This document shows, in pieces, positions 1-8,074 of a stretch of 41,234 nucleotides of DNA (the first letter of the stretch is position 1; every line of letters starts with the position of its first letter). The stretch covers positions 1 through 41,234 of the forward strand of contig JAISLT010000015.1 in assembly GCA_031277165.1 (NCBI GenBank), written 5' to 3'. Under the pieces are notes generated by a model that was given only the letters and a program-made list of their open reading frames with translations, ran no database searches and had not been told where the DNA came from. This DNA is from Spirochaetaceae bacterium (GTDB taxonomy: Bacteria > Spirochaetota > Spirochaetia > Treponematales > Breznakiellaceae). Both the position numbers and the translations under genes were made by a program.

Positions 1-530
1 AGGATAAAAAGCGGCCCCGGCGGGGTCGCCGCGAAGTAGTCTTCCACCTTCCGCAGTTTAGGCCGGGAAATATTGTTGTCGTTGATAAGCACAAAGTTCA
101 TAACCAGGCCCCCGGCAAACCGTATCTCCGGCGGGTCTCTTTTCGTGATGGAACCCTTCTCGCCTCCCAATTCCCGCAGCATAGCCGCCCGCCCTTCGGC
201 GTAGGGCGGAAATTCTTCCCGGATATAGCCCAAGTCCATTTTCAACTCGAAGGCGCCGGTAACCGTGTTATCCCTGATAACGCAGATGTCGGGCCGGAAA
301 ATCCGCCTTCCTTTTTTATCTGTATCTTCCGCTTCATAAGAAATCTGGGGGTCCACCCAGATTTCAACGGTATCCGGCAGGCGTTCCTTGAGGTAACGGG
401 CAAACAGGTCTTCCGTCTCCGAAGAAACGGAGGGGTTTGTCCCCCGGTATATGCCGGGGGCGATTTCCCGTTTTTCTTTCCGGGCCAGATACAACTCACG
501 GACCTGATCAATAAAATTTTTCGGTGTCAT
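1..530 (-). CDS. PD-(D/E)XK nuclease-like protein, 3' end outside window
   Basis: An open frame runs from ATG at 530 to the left edge with no stop, giving 176 visible residues; the C-terminus is missing. An AAAGGA ribosome site lies 7 bases before the ATG, and an in-frame TAG at 552-554 rules out a longer N-terminus. Residues 79-97 read RPD, then about 13 residues, then ELK (P80-D81, E95-L-K97), the usual spacing of a PD-(D/E)XK nuclease core, followed by the charged stretch KMDLGYIREEF. This fold occurs in restriction enzymes, HsdR N-terminal domains and repair nucleases. I do not recognise the exact family, and no methylase partner is visible on this side. The nuclease call rests on one motif, so it is moderate; the gene itself is well supported by codon use and RBS. 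Confidence 0.7.
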   Translation of the reverse strand, partial: MTPKNFIDQVRELYLARKEKREIAPGIYRGTNPSVSSETEDLFARYLKERLPDTVEIWVDPQISYEAEDTDKKGRRIFRPDICVIRDNTVTGAFELKMDLGYIREEFPPYAEGRAAMLRELGGEKGSITKRDPPEIRFAGGLVMNFVLINDNNISRPKLRKVEDYFAATPPGPLFI

Positions 531-1013
<483 letters not shown>

Positions 1014-1364
1014 TTAGGGCGTATCCGTCTGCATCTTTAGGAAGTAGCTGATTTCTTTGAAAATATACGTCTGATACTTGGGTTTTAGCTCCTTGAACAG
1101 TCCTATTAGTTTAACAAACTGTTCTTCATTGTTTTTCGCAAACATTTCCCCCTCTCCGGTCCGCAGCCAGTTTTCGCTCACCGCAAAACTGGAACAAATA
1201 AGCTTAATCAGCCTGTCATTAACCCTGCGTTTGTTTGTTTCAATCCCCGCCAGGTATCCGCTGGAAAGCGAAATAGTCTGGGCAAAATTTGCCTGGGTTA
1301 TCTTTAGGACCCTGCGAAGTTCCTTGATGCGGCTGTTTGTCTGCGTTAAATTTTTTTCGTTCAC
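1014..1364 (-). CDS. XRE-family helix-turn-helix regulator
   Basis: A 116-aa protein starting at GTG 1364. Residues about 10-70 form a Cro/CI-type HTH domain: SRIKELRRVLKITQANFAQTI is helix 1-2, SSGYLAGIE the recognition helix region and NKRRVNDRLIKLIC the closing helices. The motif FAVSENWLRTGEGEMF is typical of phage-type repressors in which the HTH is followed by an acidic linker. The C-terminal 45 residues are helical and may dimerise. It starts 17 bases after purF on the same strand, but an extended -10 (TGA-TATACT, 1376-1384) overlapping the purF stop could give it its own transcript. No clear Shine-Dalgarno precedes the GTG. Its targets are unknown; autoregulation or control of the adjacent nuclease-like gene is a guess. 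Confidence 0.85.
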   Translation of the reverse strand: MNEKNLTQTNSRIKELRRVLKITQANFAQTISLSSGYLAGIETNKRRVNDRLIKLICSSFAVSENWLRTGEGEMFAKNNEEQFVKLIGLFKELKPKYQTYIFKEISYFLKMQTDTP

Positions 1365-1375
1365 AGTTTAACGAT

Positions 1376-1384
1376 AGTATATCA
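1376..1384 (-). promoter_or_regulatory. Candidate extended -10 of the XRE gene
   Basis: TGA followed by TATACT, 11 bases before the GTG start. The TGA is also the purF stop codon. The -35 region is poor, so this would be an extended -10 promoter. Confidence 0.4.
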
Positions 1385-2872
1385 AGACTGTAGTTGCAAG
1401 GATTTTACATCTAAAATTTTTTCGCCGGGAACGGGGATGGGGTATTCACCGGTAAAGCAGCCCAGACAGTAGCCTCCGTCGCCGTCCAAAGATTCAAGCA
1501 GTCCCTCCACGCTGATAAAGGCCAGGCTGTCCGCTCCCAGGGATGTGCAGAGTTCGCTCACATTGTTCATGTTGCTTATCAGGTCCCTTCGGTGGGGGGT
1601 GTCGATGCCAAAATAACAGGGAAACCGCACCGGGGGGGAACAGACCCGGATATGCACTTCCCTGGCTCCGGCGGTCTTTAGGATAGAAACCAGCCGCCGG
1701 GATGTGGTACCCCGGACTATGGAATCGTCGATGATAATTACCCGCTTTCCCCGGACCTCGCTTTCGATAACGTTGTACTTAACCGACACCGCCCGTTCCC
1801 GCATGATCTGGCTTGGGGCAATAAAAGTCCGGCCCACGTATTTGCTTTTTACAATCCCCAGGCCAAAGGGGGTTCCCGTGGCCCTGCCGTACCCTATGGC
1901 GGCGGGTATTCCCGAATCGGGAACCCCGATAACAAGGTCCGCCGTAACCGCCGATTCTCTGCCTAAAATTTCCCCCGCCCGGACCCTGGAACCGTATACG
2001 TCCACCGAGTCAATAATGCTGTCGGGTCTGGCAAAGTACACATACTCAAAGGAGCACACCGCCCGCCGGGTTTTTTCACTAAAGGTAAAGGAAAAAACTT
2101 CATTTTGTTTAATGATTACCAGCTCGCCCGGTTCTATATCCCGGACAAAACTGCCCCCCACCGCATCGATGGCGCAGGATTCGCTGGTTAGTATCCAGCC
2201 GCCGGATTCTTCGTTTTCCGCCGGGGCGAGTTTTCCCAGGCACAGGGGCCGGATACCGTTGGGGTCCCTGGCGCCCACCAGGGCGTCGCCGGTTAAAACC
2301 ACCAGGGCATAGGAACCTTTGATAAACTTGATTGTGTCGGTTAGGGCCTTTTCCAGTCCCTTTTTATAGTTTTTAGCGATAAGGTTGACGATCACTTCGC
2401 TGTCGCTGGAAGAGGTAAAACCCACCCCCGCGTCTTCCAGCAGTTCCCGTACCACATCGGCGTTGGTCAGGGTGCCGTTGTGGGCCACGGCGATGGAGCC
2501 CAGCTTAAAACGGCTTACAAAGGGCTGGGCGTTTTCAATGCTGCTGGATCCGGCGGTGGAATAACGGACATGACCCAGGGCGGAGGGACTTTTTAACTGG
2601 CCCAGAATTTCGCCGTTAAAGACTTCCCCCACCAGTCCCATGCCCTTGCGGCATTCTATAGTATGTTCTTCTTTTCCTTCGGAACCGGGATTGGGCTGTA
2701 CCGCCGCGATCCCCGCACTTTCCTGACCCCGGTGCTGGAGGGAGAAAAGACCGTAATACACCAAAGAGGCGGCGTCCCTTTGGGGATCCGTACAGTATAT
2801 TCCAAGGACTCCGCATTCTTCGTGCAGCTTATCGTCCTCAAGGTCCGGCATCTTATTCGGCGGACGTAACAT
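1382..2872 (-). CDS. purF: Amidophosphoribosyltransferase
   Basis: Transfers ammonia from glutamine to PRPP to give phosphoribosylamine, the first committed step of purine synthesis. I start it at ATG 2872 (GGAG 7 bases upstream), not at the in-frame TTG 2884. After a short propeptide (PDLEDDKLHEE) comes the nucleophile Cys in ECGVLGIYC, marking an Ntn-type glutaminase domain (residues about 15-240). The phosphoribosyltransferase domain carries the PRPP loop VIIIDDSIVRGTTSR. Cysteines in RAVCSFEY, VCSPPVRFPC and YCLGCFTGEY match the Bacillus-type enzyme with a 4Fe-4S cluster and cleaved propeptide. At 496 aa it is full length. It overlaps the end of purC by 20 bases and is the last gene of the purE-purC-purF operon. 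Confidence 0.97.
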   Translation of the reverse strand: MLRPPNKMPDLEDDKLHEECGVLGIYCTDPQRDAASLVYYGLFSLQHRGQESAGIAAVQPNPGSEGKEEHTIECRKGMGLVGEVFNGEILGQLKSPSALGHVRYSTAGSSSIENAQPFVSRFKLGSIAVAHNGTLTNADVVRELLEDAGVGFTSSSDSEVIVNLIAKNYKKGLEKALTDTIKFIKGSYALVVLTGDALVGARDPNGIRPLCLGKLAPAENEESGGWILTSESCAIDAVGGSFVRDIEPGELVIIKQNEVFSFTFSEKTRRAVCSFEYVYFARPDSIIDSVDVYGSRVRAGEILGRESAVTADLVIGVPDSGIPAAIGYGRATGTPFGLGIVKSKYVGRTFIAPSQIMRERAVSVKYNVIESEVRGKRVIIIDDSIVRGTTSRRLVSILKTAGAREVHIRVCSPPVRFPCYFGIDTPHRRDLISNMNNVSELCTSLGADSLAFISVEGLLESLDGDGGYCLGCFTGEYPIPVPGEKILDVKSLQLQS

Positions 2873-3596
2873 GGTAGTCTCCAACCCGCTCCCAAACTTC
2901 GATATAGGCTTCTTTTACGCCGCCCATATCACGGCGAAAGCGGTCTTTATCGAGTTTTTCGTTGGTATCGGCGTCCCAAAAGCGGCAGGTATCGGGGGAG
3001 ATCTCGTCGGCCAAAACTATTTGCCCTTCGTCGGTATGGCCAAATTCAAGTTTAAAGTCAATAAGCTTAAGTTTTCGTTTAAGAAGAAAGGGGCAAAGGA
3101 TACTGTTAACCTGAAGGGCCATCTTACAGATATGATCGATATCTTCCGGCTTTGCCGCCCCCCGGGCCAGGGCCTCTTCCTTTGTAACCAGCGGATCTCC
3201 CTGGGCATCGTCCTTGTAGGTAAGTTCCACCATGGGCTCGGGAAGTTCCGTTCCCTCTGCCTGGCCGGTCCGTTTGACCAGGGACCCGGCGGCCACGTTC
3301 CGGACAATCACCTCCAGGGGGATAATTTTAATATTTCTGCAAAGCTGATCCCGGTCGTTTATCCGGGTAACAAAATGGGTGGGGACCCCGGAAGATTCCA
3401 GCAGGCGAAAAAAACTTGCCGAAAGCTTGTTGTTGATAATTCCCTTATCCTCAATTTGGCCCTTTTTTTCGCCGTTAAAGGCCGTGGCATCGTCCTTATA
3501 CCGGATAATTACCAGATCCTGGTTGGGCGCCGCATAGACCTGTTTTGCCTTACCTTCGTAAAGCAGTTTTCCCAGTTCAATGTGTTTGTCCGTCAT
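2853..3596 (-). CDS. purC: SAICAR synthetase
   Basis: Condenses CAIR with aspartate, using ATP, to form SAICAR in purine synthesis. The 247-aa length is normal for bacterial PurC. Typical features are the N-terminal LLYEGKAKQVY glycine-rich strand pair, the substrate segment PLEVIVRNVAAGSLVKR at about residue 95, LIDFKLEFG at about 177 and LADEISPDTCRFWD at about 197. ATG 3596 lies 11 bases after the purE stop with a GGAAGGA ribosome site, and its 3' end overlaps purF, so translation is probably coupled across the operon. Confidence 0.97.
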   Translation of the reverse strand: MTDKHIELGKLLYEGKAKQVYAAPNQDLVIIRYKDDATAFNGEKKGQIEDKGIINNKLSASFFRLLESSGVPTHFVTRINDRDQLCRNIKIIPLEVIVRNVAAGSLVKRTGQAEGTELPEPMVELTYKDDAQGDPLVTKEEALARGAAKPEDIDHICKMALQVNSILCPFLLKRKLKLIDFKLEFGHTDEGQIVLADEISPDTCRFWDADTNEKLDKDRFRRDMGGVKEAYIEVWERVGDYHVTSAE

Positions 3597-3607
3597 GGCG
3601 TCCTTCC

Positions 3608-4084
3608 TTATAGGTCGATTCTGCTTTCCCCGGCCAGTTGATCCTTCATTCCGGCCTTGTACTCCGCAAGCTTCTTTTTTAATTCAGGATATTTTACGCT
3701 TAGTATCTGCACCGCCAGGTATGCGGCGTTGGAAGCATTGTCCACCCCCACGGCTGCCACCGGCACGGACCGGGGCATTTGAACGATGGAAAGAAGGGCA
3801 TCCATGCCCCCCAGGGTCCCCGACGCGATGGGCACCCCGATAACCGGGATTAGGGTTTTGGCGGCAATCACCCCCGGCAGATGGGCCGCCAGTCCCGCCC
3901 CGGCAATAATAACCTCGGTTCCGCCCTCTTCAAGCTCCCGGATCGTCCTGTCCAGCAGTTCCGGGGTCCGGTGGGCCGAAACGGCATGGGCGGAAAAATC
4001 CACGCCGTACTCCCTAAGGACCGCGGCGGCCTTTTGCATGATCCCCTGATCTGACCGGGATCCGAAGATAACGGCGGCCTTCAT
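3608..4084 (-). CDS. purE: N5-carboxyaminoimidazole ribonucleotide mutase
   Basis: Class I PurE converts N5-CAIR to CAIR. Starting at ATG 4084 gives 158 aa, the usual length; a TTG start at 4120 would add 12 unlikely residues. Recognition segments are VIFGSRSDQGIM at residue 6 (phosphate binding), VSAHRTPELL at about 43 and ASGTLGGMDALLSIVQMPRSVPVAAV at about 98. No purK is visible in the window, so the carboxylation step must be encoded elsewhere or bypassed. It is the first gene of the purE-C-F operon. A promoter directly upstream would place the mRNA 5' end at the ATG, consistent with the absence of a Shine-Dalgarno site. Confidence 0.96.
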   Translation of the reverse strand: MKAAVIFGSRSDQGIMQKAAAVLREYGVDFSAHAVSAHRTPELLDRTIRELEEGGTEVIIAGAGLAAHLPGVIAAKTLIPVIGVPIASGTLGGMDALLSIVQMPRSVPVAAVGVDNASNAAYLAVQILSVKYPELKKKLAEYKAGMKDQLAGESRIDL

Positions 4085-4091
4085 GGGTTTG

Positions 4092-4120
4092 AGACTACTA
4101 TTTAGAACGAGAAAATTCAA
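4092..4120 (-). promoter_or_regulatory. purE operon promoter (leaderless type)
   Basis: On the minus strand TTGAAT (4120-4115), a 17-base spacer and TAGTCT (4097-4092), followed by 7 bases and then the purE ATG at 4084. The spacing predicts transcription starting at or next to the start codon. No purine riboswitch aptamer fits between promoter and gene. Confidence 0.5.
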
Positions 4121-4184
4121 GCGCCATTAGAATCCGCGGCAGCCATGCGGGCGACCTAAGGTCCCACAAAAATCCGGCCGGGCC

Positions 4185-4213
4185 TTGTGCCGCTTACGCA
4201 GAGGGTCTATACT
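4185..4213 (+). promoter_or_regulatory. Promoter of the secreted hydrolase gene
   Basis: TTGTGC (4185-4190), 17-base spacer, TATACT (4208-4213), about 36 bases before the ATG at 4250. Good sigma-70-like match. Confidence 0.55.
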
Positions 4214-4249
4214 TTATAGGGGACTTGTTTAGAACCCCCGTTAGAAACC

Positions 4250-5245
4250 ATGAAAAAAATAACGGTCCTTGTACTCTATATTGTATTCTATGCCGGATTA
4301 GCCGTTCCTGTAGGCGCCCAGGTTCAAGGGCGGATTGGGGATTTTTCGCTGCGGAACCTGGGGGCGTATTCCTATAAGGCAAGTCCCATTACCATACAAA
4401 GTTTGGCTTTTAAAAACAGCCTGCAGTATGCGTATACTGTGGGCTTTAGCTCCATGGGCCTAAGGATCAGCGCCCGGATGAGCATCCCCGCCATAGCCCC
4501 GGAAACTATTAAGGGCATGGTGATCATGCTCCGGGGGCACCAGAATCGGGGGAATTACTATACCGGCAAGGGGACTGAAAACCCCGCCAGGGGCTACCTG
4601 CAGCGGGGCTATGCGGTAATAGCCCCGGATTTTCCCGGGTATGGCGATTCTTCCCCCACCCCCGCGCCGGAGGAACTGCACCAGTTTTACTCGACCATAA
4701 ATGCGGTGGAACTGTATAAGAGCCTGGAAAATCCCGATTTTAACTTTGCCCCGGCCATTCCCCGGGAAGATCGGATAGATCTGCCCGGTTCCTTTGAAAA
4801 GCTGGTCCTATGGGGCCATAGTAACGGCGGGCAGGTGGCAATCCATTTTCTGGAAATTATCCAAAAACCGGTCCCCACGGTACTCTGGGCGCCGGTAAGC
4901 CTTGCCTTTCCCGATAGTTTTGCCCATTACCGCGGCAGAACCGGCGGGGCCGGCCTGCTCCGGCGGGATTATCCCCCGGCGGATTTTTCTCTTTTTAACT
5001 ACCTTCACCGCATAGCCCCCGGAACCCCAATCCTGCTTGAACAGGGGGATAAGGACAGGGCGGTCCCCAAGGCCTGGAACGATGCCTTTGCCAAAGCGGT
5101 GGAACGTGAAAACCAGCGGCGGGAGCAGGCGGGACTGGGCAGGATAGAACTGCGATACGAGGTATACAGGAACGCCAACCACAACCTTAATCCCTATTGG
5201 AACAGCGTCCTGCCCCTGGATGTACAGTTTTGGGACCGCCACTGA
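4250..5245 (+). CDS. Secreted alpha/beta hydrolase
   Basis: A 331-aa protein with an N-terminal signal peptide (MKKITVLVLYIVFYAGLAVPVGA, cleavage after about residue 24). The alpha/beta hydrolase core shows MVIMLRGHQNRGNYYTGKG (oxyanion strand region), VIAPDFPGYGDSSP at about 122, the nucleophile elbow GHSNGGQ at about 189 (Ser191), an acid in LLEQGDKDRAVP at about 266 and a catalytic His in NANHNLNP near residue 313. The spacing suits a serine esterase or peptidase of the prolyl-oligopeptidase-like clan. The substrate cannot be told. The gene stands alone between the divergent purE operon and the convergent rpiB, with its own promoter. There is no strong Shine-Dalgarno site. Confidence 0.85.
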   Translation: MKKITVLVLYIVFYAGLAVPVGAQVQGRIGDFSLRNLGAYSYKASPITIQSLAFKNSLQYAYTVGFSSMGLRISARMSIPAIAPETIKGMVIMLRGHQNRGNYYTGKGTENPARGYLQRGYAVIAPDFPGYGDSSPTPAPEELHQFYSTINAVELYKSLENPDFNFAPAIPREDRIDLPGSFEKLVLWGHSNGGQVAIHFLEIIQKPVPTVLWAPVSLAFPDSFAHYRGRTGGAGLLRRDYPPADFSLFNYLHRIAPGTPILLEQGDKDRAVPKAWNDAFAKAVERENQRREQAGLGRIELRYEVYRNANHNLNPYWNSVLPLDVQFWDRH

Positions 5246-5322
5246 TCTGCCGCAGGGCTTTGTTCACCATACGCAGCGGTGGCCCCAAGGGTGGTTTTCC
5301 CGGCGTTTCCCCGGGTGGAATC

Positions 5323-5772
5323 TTACAACTCCTCTCCCTGTTCTATCCGGTGGATCATATGTACCCGCCGGGTGTGCCGTTCCCCCCCGGCAAAGGGGGT
5401 TTCCAGCCATACCCGGAGGATCATCTTGGCCAAATCCGGTCCCAGCACCCGGGCCCCCAGGGCAATCATATTGGCATCGTTGTGTTCCCGGGAAAGTTTG
5501 GCGCTATAACAGTCGGTACAGACCACACAGCGTATTCCCCGTACTTTGTTAGCCGCCAGGGAAATACCCACCCCGGTTCCACAGACAACAATTCCCCGGT
5601 CACACTCGCCGGAGGCCACCAGCCTGGCGGCCCGGTAACCCCATAGGGGGTAGTCGGTACTTTCCGGGCTGTTAACCCCCAGGTCCGTATAGGGAAGCTT
5701 TAATTCTTCCAGCAGGGCTATAATTTCTTTTTTAAACTCTATCCCCGCATGATCATTGGCCAACGCTATCAT
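5323..5772 (-). CDS. rpiB: Ribose-5-phosphate isomerase B
   Basis: Interconverts ribose 5-phosphate and ribulose 5-phosphate in the non-oxidative pentose phosphate pathway. The 149-aa length is typical. Visible RpiB signatures are ALANDHAGIEFKKEI at the N-terminus, the catalytic Cys64 in VVCGTGVGIS (GTGVGIS also forms the anion hole) and REHNDANMIALGARVLG at about 95-111. Genes of the LacA/RpiB family also handle allose or galactose 6-phosphates, but no sugar operon surrounds this one. It is convergent with the upstream hydrolase gene, 77 bases away, and shares its 5' side with repeat R4. Confidence 0.96.
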   Translation of the reverse strand: MIALANDHAGIEFKKEIIALLEELKLPYTDLGVNSPESTDYPLWGYRAARLVASGECDRGIVVCGTGVGISLAANKVRGIRCVVCTDCYSAKLSREHNDANMIALGARVLGPDLAKMILRVWLETPFAGGERHTRRVHMIHRIEQGEEL

Positions 5773-5821
5773 TTATTTTCCCCCTGTCCTTTTGCACTCC
5801 CCTGCGACGGTATACGATCAG

Positions 5822-5938
5822 CCGGCTGCACGATTATCGGGCTGCTGCGGACCCTTGGTCCGATGGAGTTTGCAAGGTAAAAATCACCTAACCGGCGATT
5901 TTTAAGGGTGTTATGCGCCAAGCGCAGCAAACCCCTAG
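5822..5938 (-). repeat. CTAG-ended palindromic element, copy R4
   Basis: On the minus strand it starts with CTAG (5938-5935), which contains the TAG stop of the GGDEF gene. It continues with TTTGCTGCGCTTGGCGCATAA, a hairpin built on AAAAATC/GATTTTT, ACCTTGCAAACT (5878-5867), a GGACC/GGTCC hairpin and AGCCCGATAATCG (5843-5831). The same blocks occur in the same order in copy R2 at 29604-29748. The far end is diffuse and may be truncated. Confidence 0.75.
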
Positions 5939-6930
5939 CCGGCTAGTTCGACCCGGTTCCGTCCCAGCTCCTTGGCCCGGCGCAGGGCGGTGTCGGCGGC
6001 AAATACAAGATCCCGTACATTATCCGCGTGCCGGGGGGCCACGGCAACACCCATGCTGGTCCTAACCTGCAAAATTGCCGTATCCTGGGAGCCGGGACTT
6101 TTTGCCACCTGTACCGGCTGATTCGACACCTTTTCCCGGATTTTTTCCGCCACCGTGACCGCATCTTCCCCGGCGGTGTCCGGAAGCAGCAGGGCAAATT
6201 CATCCCCCGAAAGCCGGGCGGCTATGTCCCCGGGGCGGCCCATGGTTTTAAGCACATTCGCCACGGAGATAATAACCTGGTCCCCCCCCGCGGGGCCATA
6301 ACGGTCGTTAATTTCGTGGACCTTGTCCAGGTCCATCATAATAAGGGACATTTTGCGGGCCCCCACCGCCCCTATTTTAAACCGATCCTTGATGGATTCT
6401 TCCAAAAAATTCCGGTTATACAGGCCCGTGAGTTCATCGGTGATGGCCCGGCGCCGGGCGGTTTCACCCCACTGGACCAGATCCTTAAGGTGCCGGGATG
6501 CCTGGTTCAGCCAGCCCTTTTGGACCTCGCCGATGGAATTAAGCATCTTTATGCCCACCATGGGATGTTCAAAGACAATGCGGTAAAAATCTATCCCCTG
6601 TAGAACCATAAGGTCCGAGTTTTCCTTTGCCTTAATGGTGGCAGACCGGGGTTCGTTGGCAATAATCGACATCTCCCCCAGGAAGGCCCCGGGACTTATG
6701 TCAAACATCCACCGCTGGGTTCCATCGGACTGTTTTCTGTAGGCGCTTAGGGAACCGGAAAGCAGAATAAACATATCCTCTCCGTGGTCGCCCTCGTTAA
6801 AGATCGTGTCCCCGGCGGAAAAACGGCGGCGTTCCATAAAGGCCGTGACGGCGTTAAATTCCAATTCACTCATGGACGCAAATAGGGGTGAATTAATCAG
6901 TACCGGATCGGCCAGGGGGGATTGGGTCAT
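5935..6930 (-). CDS. Cyclic-nucleotide-binding-domain/GGDEF diguanylate cyclase
   Basis: A 331-aa soluble protein. Residues about 15-135 form a CRP-type cNMP-binding domain (FNEGDHGEDMFILLSGSLSA and GAFLGEMSIIANEPRSATIKA, the phosphate-binding cassette). Residues about 165-330 are a GGDEF domain starting DELTGLYNRNFLEE, with LIMMDLDKVHEINDRYGPAGGDQVI and active-site loop RLSGDEFALLLP, a Ser variant of GGDEF. An RxxD inhibitory site (RPGD) lies exactly five residues before SGDEF, so c-di-GMP feedback inhibition is likely. ATG 6930 has AGGAG upstream and overlaps the stop of the upstream paralogue as ATGA. It probably makes c-di-GMP in response to a small ligand; whether the sensor domain binds cAMP is unknown. 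Confidence 0.9.
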   Translation of the reverse strand: MTQSPLADPVLINSPLFASMSELEFNAVTAFMERRRFSAGDTIFNEGDHGEDMFILLSGSLSAYRKQSDGTQRWMFDISPGAFLGEMSIIANEPRSATIKAKENSDLMVLQGIDFYRIVFEHPMVGIKMLNSIGEVQKGWLNQASRHLKDLVQWGETARRRAITDELTGLYNRNFLEESIKDRFKIGAVGARKMSLIMMDLDKVHEINDRYGPAGGDQVIISVANVLKTMGRPGDIAARLSGDEFALLLPDTAGEDAVTVAEKIREKVSNQPVQVAKSPGSQDTAILQVRTSMGVAVAPRHADNVRDLVFAADTALRRAKELGRNRVELAG

Positions 6931-7934
6931 GTTTTCTCCTGGCTGCAGTACCGCAGGGTCTTTCCACCGCCGCCGGTCTTCCAGGTATCCAGAAGAAGCT
7001 CGTAGGTTCCTGCAAAGAGCTTGTCCCAGTTATGGCCGTCCTCGGGCCACAGGGAATATGCGATGGTACAGTTAAAGGAAAAGGGGGGAATATCCCCCTG
7101 GGCAGGAACCGGCGCCAGGTTTACAATGGCCCGGGACAGTTCCCGGATTACCTTCTCTGCCAAGGGGCCGGGACACTTGTTGATTACCAGGCCCGTTTCG
7201 TTGCTTTTAAAGCGCATGGCCCAGCCCCTGCCTATCCTGCGGGTAATGCTCTTAAGGATCATGGCAAAGTGGATCATCGCCTCGTCCCCCGCCTCATGGC
7301 CCCGGGAATCCACCAGGATCTTGAACCGGTCCGGTTTAAGCATAATAAGGGCGGTGGGAACCTGCAGGATCCGGTTAATTTCGTCTTTTAAGTAACTCTG
7401 CTTCCAAAGGCCTGTGCCGGGGTCCTCGTAGGCCCTGCGCTGAAGCTCGTTAACCCAGGAAAGGTTTTCCAGCAGGATCTTCTGGGTAGATTTAATGCGG
7501 CTGGTCATCATCACTATGGAGTTAAGGAGGATTCGGGACACAATGTAGGGTTCTTCGGTGACAAAATCGTCCATGGTAAGGCCCAGGGCGGGAAACATGA
7601 CCAATATGGAATTTTCCTCCGCTTCCGCATTGGCGTCGTATTCCGCCTTGCGGGCAAAGTCAAAGTCCCCTATGGTATCCCCCGGCGCGTACTGGGCCAG
7701 TTCAACGGTACCCCCGTCTTCCAGGGGCTTAAAGATCCGGATGGCCCCCTCCAGGAGCATGTAAAAATGTTCCGCCCTTTGGCCTATATTAAAGAGTTTT
7801 GCTTTTTTTCGCAGATTGATAATACAGGATCGCTTGATCACATAATCACTTTCCCTGTCCAAGAGGGAAGTAAAAAGTTCCGTGGTTTTAATCGGTGAAG
7901 GATCCATAACCTCTTTTAAACTCTGCTGTTCCAA
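6927..7934 (-). CDS. cNMP-binding domain with degenerate GGDEF domain
   Basis: A 335-aa paralogue of the downstream gene with the same layout: a CRP-like fold (residues about 15-135, FNIGQRAEHFYMLLEGAIRIF and APGDTIGDFDFAR) and a C-terminal GGDEF-like domain beginning EDPGTGLWKQSYLKDEI. The catalytic loop, aligned on MRFKSNETGLVIN, has lost GGDEF, and the metal-binding Asp of the first strand sits in LIMLKPDRFKIL, so synthesis of c-di-GMP is unlikely. I use TTG 7934 because AGGGG lies 7 bases before it; ATG 7907 is the alternative. The ATGA overlap suggests the two proteins are made in equal amounts and may form a heterodimer. The ligand is unknown. Confidence 0.85.
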   Translation of the reverse strand: MEQQSLKEVMDPSPIKTTELFTSLLDRESDYVIKRSCIINLRKKAKLFNIGQRAEHFYMLLEGAIRIFKPLEDGGTVELAQYAPGDTIGDFDFARKAEYDANAEAEENSILVMFPALGLTMDDFVTEEPYIVSRILLNSIVMMTSRIKSTQKILLENLSWVNELQRRAYEDPGTGLWKQSYLKDEINRILQVPTALIMLKPDRFKILVDSRGHEAGDEAMIHFAMILKSITRRIGRGWAMRFKSNETGLVINKCPGPLAEKVIRELSRAIVNLAPVPAQGDIPPFSFNCTIAYSLWPEDGHNWDKLFAGTYELLLDTWKTGGGGKTLRYCSQEKT

Positions 7935-8074
7935 CCGTTACCCCTGCCTTGGAACATAATAACCCCTGGGGCGGATTTATTCTACTGTAACAAGGCAAGA
8001 AAGAAAACTTTTAAAAACGGATTTTTAAGAATTTTCTATTAAAAGCCTGTTAAAATAAGGATACTAAACCGGGG

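Noticed and set aside
2871-3641. Long plus-strand ORF antisense to purC and purF start
   Set aside because: Fully explained as the shadow of purC; no domain and no ribosome site.
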